A stretch of 35,500 nt of DNA from Stenotrophomonas maltophilia (lineage in GTDB: Bacteria; Pseudomonadota; Gammaproteobacteria; Xanthomonadales; Xanthomonadaceae). Under the pieces are notes generated by a model. That model was not told the DNA's origin, made no database searches, and saw only the letters and a program-made list of their open reading frames with translations. Made by a program: the position numbers and the translations under genes. Of this stretch, positions 31,741 to 35,500 are shown piece by piece (the stretch's first letter is position 1; each line of letters starts with the position of its first letter). The stretch spans positions 1 to 35,500 of the forward strand of contig NZ_RAVT01000050.1 in NCBI RefSeq assembly GCF_013464915.1, written 5' to 3'.

Positions 31741-31769
31741 CAGGGCGCGCGGGTTGTTGCGGGTAAATC

Positions 31770-31843
31770 ATCCACGCATGGCGTGGATCTACTCAAAACC
31801 ACGGATGGCGTGAACCCACAGTAGATCCACGCCATGCGTGGAT
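31770..31843. repeat. Inverted pair of GTAG palindromes between convergent genes
   Basis: ATCCACGC-ATG-GCGTGGAT-CTAC at 31770-31792 and GTAG-ATCCACGC-CAT-GCGTGGAT at 31821-31843, facing away from each other. The right copy abuts the TGA stop (31844-31846) of the minus-strand gene. Confidence 0.85.
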
Positions 31844-32650
31844 TCACGGGCCCACCAGCGTGCCGACGCTCAACTGCGGCATCCACACCCACAGGTCGTA
31901 CTCGCGGCCGGCATGGGTGTTGACCTCCGGCGCACGCGCTGGCCGTTCGAGCAGGGACAGTGCCTTGCAGCGGTCCATGCATCCCCAGAAGTGGCCGCGC
32001 AACGCTTCCAGCCGCACGCTGTAGATATCCAGGTCGCGCAGTGCCGATGCCATCGGCTGGGTCTGCATGTCCGGCGGGGCATCGGCGGGGCGCTGCAGCA
32101 TGGCGTGCACATTGCCGGTCAGCACGACCATGCGTGCGCCTTCGGGCAGGCGCCGGTACAGGCGCCGTAGTTCGGCGGCCATGCGGTCATCGCGGGCCTG
32201 GCTGCCGCCGTCACTGTGATTGACGTCATAGCCAACGACGTCGATCACACGTCCCTGCGCCTTCAACGCGCGCAGGCCTTCGATCATCGCCAGCATGTCG
32301 CGGCTGCGGCGACCATCATGCTGGTCGTCGCGCACGGTCCAGAACGCACGGCCGTGCAGGTGCTGGCGCGACGCGGCCCCGCCATCGGATTCCAGATAGT
32401 CGCGCAGCACAGGATTCTCGGCACGTGGCAGTTCCAGCGCCAGCACGACCGGGCCGTTGCGGCTGTAGTCCTCCACCAGCTGGCGCACCAGCAACGGGGT
32501 CTCGCGAGTGCCGTGGAATTCGCCCAGCACCAGCAGGCGGTGGTCGCCGGCGTGCTGGCGGATCTGCGCGGCGGTGTCGTCGGCATGCGCATTGAGGCCC
32601 ATGCCCAGCGCCAGCAGCAGCGCGCTGGTCCAGCGGAAGATCGAATGCAT
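31844..32650 (-). CDS. Exported ChaN/EreA-like protein (Tiki superfamily)
   Basis: A 268-residue exported protein. Signal peptide ends at about AHA. The motif LVLGEFHGTRETPLLVRQLVEDY is the GExHG-type signature of the ChaN/EreA/TraB (Tiki) superfamily; LALELPRAENPVLRDYL and VVLTGNVHAM match further conserved His and Glu positions. ChaN of Campylobacter binds heme as an iron-regulated lipoprotein, but no lipobox is seen here and EreA-type members are esterases, so function is not firm. The gene is alone, with repeat clusters on both sides. GGAAGGAAAG precedes the ATG region. Confidence 0.75.
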   Translation of the reverse strand: MHSIFRWTSALLLALGMGLNAHADDTAAQIRQHAGDHRLLVLGEFHGTRETPLLVRQLVEDYSRNGPVVLALELPRAENPVLRDYLESDGGAASRQHLHGRAFWTVRDDQHDGRRSRDMLAMIEGLRALKAQGRVIDVVGYDVNHSDGGSQARDDRMAAELRRLYRRLPEGARMVVLTGNVHAMLQRPADAPPDMQTQPMASALRDLDIYSVRLEALRGHFWGCMDRCKALSLLERPARAPEVNTHAGREYDLWVWMPQLSVGTLVGP

Positions 32651-32714
32651 CCCTGCTCCTTCCTTTCCTTGGGGTCAGGAACAGCAATGGCGACGCAGCT
32701 GGCGCAGATCAAGT

Positions 32715-32805
32715 GTAGAGCTGAGCCCGTGCTCGGCTGCTTCTCCGATCAACCCTCAGCCCAGCATGGGCTCGGCTCTACAGTAGATCCACGCCATGCG
32801 TGGAT
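32715..32805. repeat. Cluster of three SMAG-type palindromes
   Basis: GTAG-headed AGCTGAGC..GCTCGGCT (32715-32738), an inverted imperfect copy ending CTAC (32757-32781), and GTAG-ATCCACGC-CAT-GCGTGGAT (32783-32805). The gap upstream of the ChaN-like gene contains little else besides the promoter-length sequence. Confidence 0.85.
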
Positions 32806-32816
32806 GCCTCAGCCCC

Positions 32817-33710
32817 TTACAGCCAGGGCAGGATCCAGTGGTCGACCAGCAGGAAGGCGAACAGCGCCATCAGGTACACGATGGAGTAATAGAACATCTT
32901 CATCGAGAACAGCTCGTCCGGCGGGTTGAGCATGCGCCAGGCGTACCAGAGGAACACGGCGTTGAGCACGATCGCGCCGCCCAGGTAGAACGCACCGCTC
33001 ATGCCCACCAGGTACGGCAGCAGGCAGACCAGCGCCAGCACCACCGAATACACCAGGATCTGCTTGCGGGTATGCACCACGCCGTGGGTCACCGGCAGCA
33101 TCGGAATTTCGGCCTTGGCGTAGTCCTCGCGGCGGAAGATCGCCAGCGCCCAGAAGTGCGGCGGGGTCCAGATGAAGATGATCAGCACCAGCAGCGACGA
33201 GTACGCCCAGTCCGACGAACCCTGCATGCCGGTCACCGCGGCCCAGCCCAGCATCGGCGGCATCGCGCCAGCCAGGCCACCGATGACGATGTTCTGCGAG
33301 GTCGCACGCTTCAGGTACACGGTGTAGATCACCGCGTAGCCGATCAGCGAGGCGAAGGTCAGCACCGCGGTGATCAGGTTCACCCACAGCACCAGGATGG
33401 TCATCGACAGCACGATCAGCACGCCGGCGAACACCAGCACCTGCCACGGCTTGACCTTGCCCACCACCAGCGGACGCCACGAGGTGCGCGCCATCTGTGC
33501 ATCGATGTGCGCATCCAGCAGCTGGTTGATGGCGGCGGCGGCCGAAGCAGCCAGCCAGATGCCGAGGAAACCGAGCACGCCGGCGCGCACCTGCTCCCAG
33601 CTGGGCACGCCGGGGATGGCCAGGACCATGCCGACCAGGGCGGTGAAGACAATGAGGGCGACGACCTTGGGCTTGGTCAGGTCCCAGTACTGGCGGTAAT
33701 TGGAAAACAT
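32817..33710 (-). CDS. cyoE: Protoheme IX farnesyltransferase (heme O synthase)
   Basis: A 297-residue integral membrane prenyltransferase (also called ctaB) that adds a farnesyl group to heme B. It has about nine helices and the two Asp-rich loops of the UbiA family: [20 protein letters not shown] (first) and [27 protein letters not shown] (second, with the adjacent conserved Asp). The frame is open to 33770 but the family start is [15 protein letters not shown]. It begins four bases after ctaA ends, so they are one operon. Confidence 0.95.
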   Translation of the reverse strand: MFSNYRQYWDLTKPKVVALIVFTALVGMVLAIPGVPSWEQVRAGVLGFLGIWLAASAAAAINQLLDAHIDAQMARTSWRPLVVGKVKPWQVLVFAGVLIVLSMTILVLWVNLITAVLTFASLIGYAVIYTVYLKRATSQNIVIGGLAGAMPPMLGWAAVTGMQGSSDWAYSSLLVLIIFIWTPPHFWALAIFRREDYAKAEIPMLPVTHGVVHTRKQILVYSVVLALVCLLPYLVGMSGAFYLGGAIVLNAVFLWYAWRMLNPPDELFSMKMFYYSIVYLMALFAFLLVDHWILPWL

Positions 33711-33714
33711 GGAA

Positions 33715-34878
33715 TCAGTCCGGGGCACGCAGGCGGGCCAGCAGGCTGACCAGCACGAACAACAGGGCAACGGCCACGCCGTTGTGGGCCACCGCCACTT
33801 CCAGCGGCAGCGCCAGCTTCACATTGAGGATGCCGAGGGTGACCTGCAGCACCAGCAGCACGATCAGCGCGCTGGCCCAGCCACGCATGCTCGGCAACCG
33901 GAACAGGCGCGCGCCCAGCCACAGCAGGTAGACCGCCACCACCACCGCGAACAGGCGGTGTGCCATCTGGATGGCGATACGCGAGGCGCCATCCAGCACG
34001 CCGCCTTCGTAGTCCACGCCGATGCCACGCCACAGGGTGAAGCCTTCGACGAAGTTGTGCTGCGGCCACCACTGGTTGGCACAGCGCGGGAAGTTGTCCA
34101 GCGAGGCGCTGCCGCCGCCGCAGGCCAGCGCCGCGTAGTTGGCACTGACCCAACCGCCCAGCGCGATCTGGGTGACCAGCACCGCCACGCCGATGCGCAG
34201 CAGCCACTTCAGCTTCGGCGCCTCGGCCAGGGTGATCGGCATGTGCGTGGCACGCCAGGCCATCCACACAAGCAGCGCGAACATCAGCATGCCACCCAGC
34301 AGGTGGCCCATCACCACGATGGGTTTCAGCAGCAGGGTGACCGTCCACATGCCCAGCAGGGCCTGGAAGATCACCACCGCCAGGGTCAGCAGTGCAGCGC
34401 GCGCCAGGTCGATGTTGCTCCAGCGCAGCGCGGCGATCAGCAGGATCGCCTCGCCTATCAGGGCCAAGGCGCTGGCGGTGCCATGCCAGCCCATCATGTA
34501 CAGCGGTATGCCGGCGGCCACCAGCACGCAGGCGGTCACCACCGCCGTGCTGCCGAATCGCCGCTTGCGCGTGGCCAACAGGGCCAGAGTCAGGATCTCG
34601 ATGCCCAGCGCGCCGGCCAGGAAGCGATGCACCTGTTCACGCCAGGCCTTGTGCGTTTCCAGCGGGCGGATCTCCGCCGCCGGGTGGCCAATGGTCTCTT
34701 CCACGTGCTGCGGCCAGGTGGCCTGGCCATAGCAGGTCGGCCAGTCCGGGCAGCTCAGGCCGGCATCGGACAGGCGCACGAACGCGCCGAACATGATCGT
34801 GCTCGCGGTCATGATCATGGCGAACCACGCCAGGCGGTGGAAATTGCGGTGCAGCGCCGGACGCGCGGAAAGGCTCAT
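33715..34878 (-). CDS. ctaA: Heme A synthase (CtaA/COX15)
   Basis: A 387-residue inner-membrane enzyme that oxidises heme O to heme A for cytochrome c oxidase. Eight helices are visible. Landmarks are [23 protein letters not shown] with the type-II Cys pair, [19 protein letters not shown] with its conserved His, [10 protein letters not shown] (His), and [16 protein letters not shown] (His). The ATG at 34878 is chosen; the annotated TTG one codon earlier is less likely. It precedes cyoE by four bases and follows the membrane protein by ten. Confidence 0.95.
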   Translation of the reverse strand: MSLSARPALHRNFHRLAWFAMIMTASTIMFGAFVRLSDAGLSCPDWPTCYGQATWPQHVEETIGHPAAEIRPLETHKAWREQVHRFLAGALGIEILTLALLATRKRRFGSTAVVTACVLVAAGIPLYMMGWHGTASALALIGEAILLIAALRWSNIDLARAALLTLAVVIFQALLGMWTVTLLLKPIVVMGHLLGGMLMFALLVWMAWRATHMPITLAEAPKLKWLLRIGVAVLVTQIALGGWVSANYAALACGGGSASLDNFPRCANQWWPQHNFVEGFTLWRGIGVDYEGGVLDGASRIAIQMAHRLFAVVVAVYLLWLGARLFRLPSMRGWASALIVLLVLQVTLGILNVKLALPLEVAVAHNGVAVALLFVLVSLLARLRAPD

Positions 34879-34888
34879 CAAACGGGAC

Positions 34889-35458
34889 TCACTTCAGTTT
34901 CAGCAACGTGGCCATGTCCTTGCGCAGGCCACCCAGGTCACTGCCGGGGGCATGGCGCATGATCACGAAGCCGTTCGGATCGATCACGTAGACCGGCAGT
35001 CCCGCCGGATCATCAACGCCCGGCAACGCCGCGCGCAGGGCTGGCGACGGAGCCAGCGGCCGCAGCGCGGGCAGCGAGGCGATCGACGCCGGTGGCGTAC
35101 CCAGCCACAGAATCTCGACATTATCGGCGTTATGGCCGAACAGCTGCCACACCTTGCCCAGTCCCTGCGACAAAGTGACGCACTGTGCGTCGCAGGCACC
35201 GGCCGGCGCCACCAGCAGGCGCCAGGTACGGGCCTCGGGGTTCCATGGGTAGGCCTGGCCATTGGCCAGGGTCGGGCTCTGCTGGCGCAGGTCCACCGGC
35301 GGCTTCAGCAGCTGGCCGGCATTGCGGTGGCCGGTGGGCTGCCAGCCAGAGAAGCGCAGTACGGCAGCCAGCGCCATCGCCCCGAAGAACACGGCAAACA
35401 GCAGCACCAGGGTCCGGCGGCCGGAGCCGCGCGCCTGCGGGGACGTAGCAGTGTTCAT
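34889..35458 (-). CDS. Single-pass membrane protein of the cytochrome oxidase biogenesis locus
   Basis: A 189-residue protein with one membrane helix (about residues 17-38, TLVLLFAVFFGAMALAAVLRF) and a periplasmic domain containing CDAQC (two Cys four residues apart) and PVYVIDPNGFVIMRH, a strand pattern seen in thioredoxin/SCO-like folds. A SCO-like or assembly role is therefore possible but unproven. ATG 35458 starts with MNTATSPQ; the ATG three codons upstream (35467) cannot be excluded. It is ten bases upstream of ctaA, on the same strand, so it is part of that operon. Confidence 0.75.
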   Translation of the reverse strand: MNTATSPQARGSGRRTLVLLFAVFFGAMALAAVLRFSGWQPTGHRNAGQLLKPPVDLRQQSPTLANGQAYPWNPEARTWRLLVAPAGACDAQCVTLSQGLGKVWQLFGHNADNVEILWLGTPPASIASLPALRPLAPSPALRAALPGVDDPAGLPVYVIDPNGFVIMRHAPGSDLGGLRKDMATLLKLK

Positions 35459-35500
35459 GCGGGGCATTTTCTCACGGTTGGGTAAGGGATGCCGGTAGTG

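Noticed and set aside
1..35500. CRISPR arrays, tRNA/rRNA genes, insertion sequences, prophage or integron
   Set aside because: No regular spaced direct repeats, no tRNA TPsiC-type signature in gaps, and no transposase, integrase or phage structural protein was seen.

Overview
The window is a high-GC, densely coded gammaproteobacterial chromosome segment, most likely from the Stenotrophomonas maltophilia complex (family Lysobacteraceae/Xanthomonadaceae). The evidence is the many short palindromes headed by GTAG, which match the SMAG/REP elements known from S. maltophilia, an Oar-type TonB-dependent receptor, and the order of the housekeeping genes. I see no rRNA, tRNA, CRISPR array, transposase, integrase or prophage gene. 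All calls come from reading the sequence; no database search was possible.

Layout. 1-47 is a nearly pure C tract, probably a contig-end artefact. 55-3962 (minus strand): a DUF1338 2-oxoadipate dioxygenase/decarboxylase, a small secreted protein, a HAD hydrolase, a secreted EF-hand protein with a strong terminator, and a small membrane protein. 3963-4342 is a repeat-rich intergenic region. 4343-17162 is the main accessory block: a D-Ala-D-Ala dipeptidase overlapping a serine beta-lactamase-like hydrolase, a TonB receptor and a secreted transglutaminase-fold protein on the minus strand; then, divergently, an NlpC/P60 endopeptidase overlapping an L-Ala-D/L-Glu-type dipeptide epimerase, a MurR/RpiR-family SIS regulator, a YkuD-like protein and an APC permease. 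I read it as a locus for taking up and degrading cell-wall peptides. A palindrome in the divergent promoter region is a candidate operator for the regulator.

17273-23808: a small conserved protein, a YiaAB-type membrane protein, a PQQ-type aldose dehydrogenase, a lipoprotein, a GH3 beta-glucosidase with a LacI-type operator just upstream, and a YbdG-like mechanosensitive channel. 23899-26344: folB, then a HEPN/Abi_2 protein next to a candidate minus-strand transcription unit with its own terminator, then tsaD. The folB-tsaD-rpsU-dnaG neighbourhood is conserved in gammaproteobacteria, so the HEPN gene looks like an insertion. 26435-31740: rpsU, a GatB/YqeY protein, a YihY/BrkB membrane protein, dnaG, a Cys-phosphatase-fold protein and an SBF-type transporter. 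31844-35458 (minus strand): a ChaN/EreA-like secreted protein and the heme A pathway (cyoE/ctaB, ctaA) with an upstream membrane protein.

The most interesting points are the cell-wall peptide locus with its candidate operator, the HEPN gene with the adjacent unannotated minus-strand unit, and GTAG repeats that supply or abut the stop codons of several genes.
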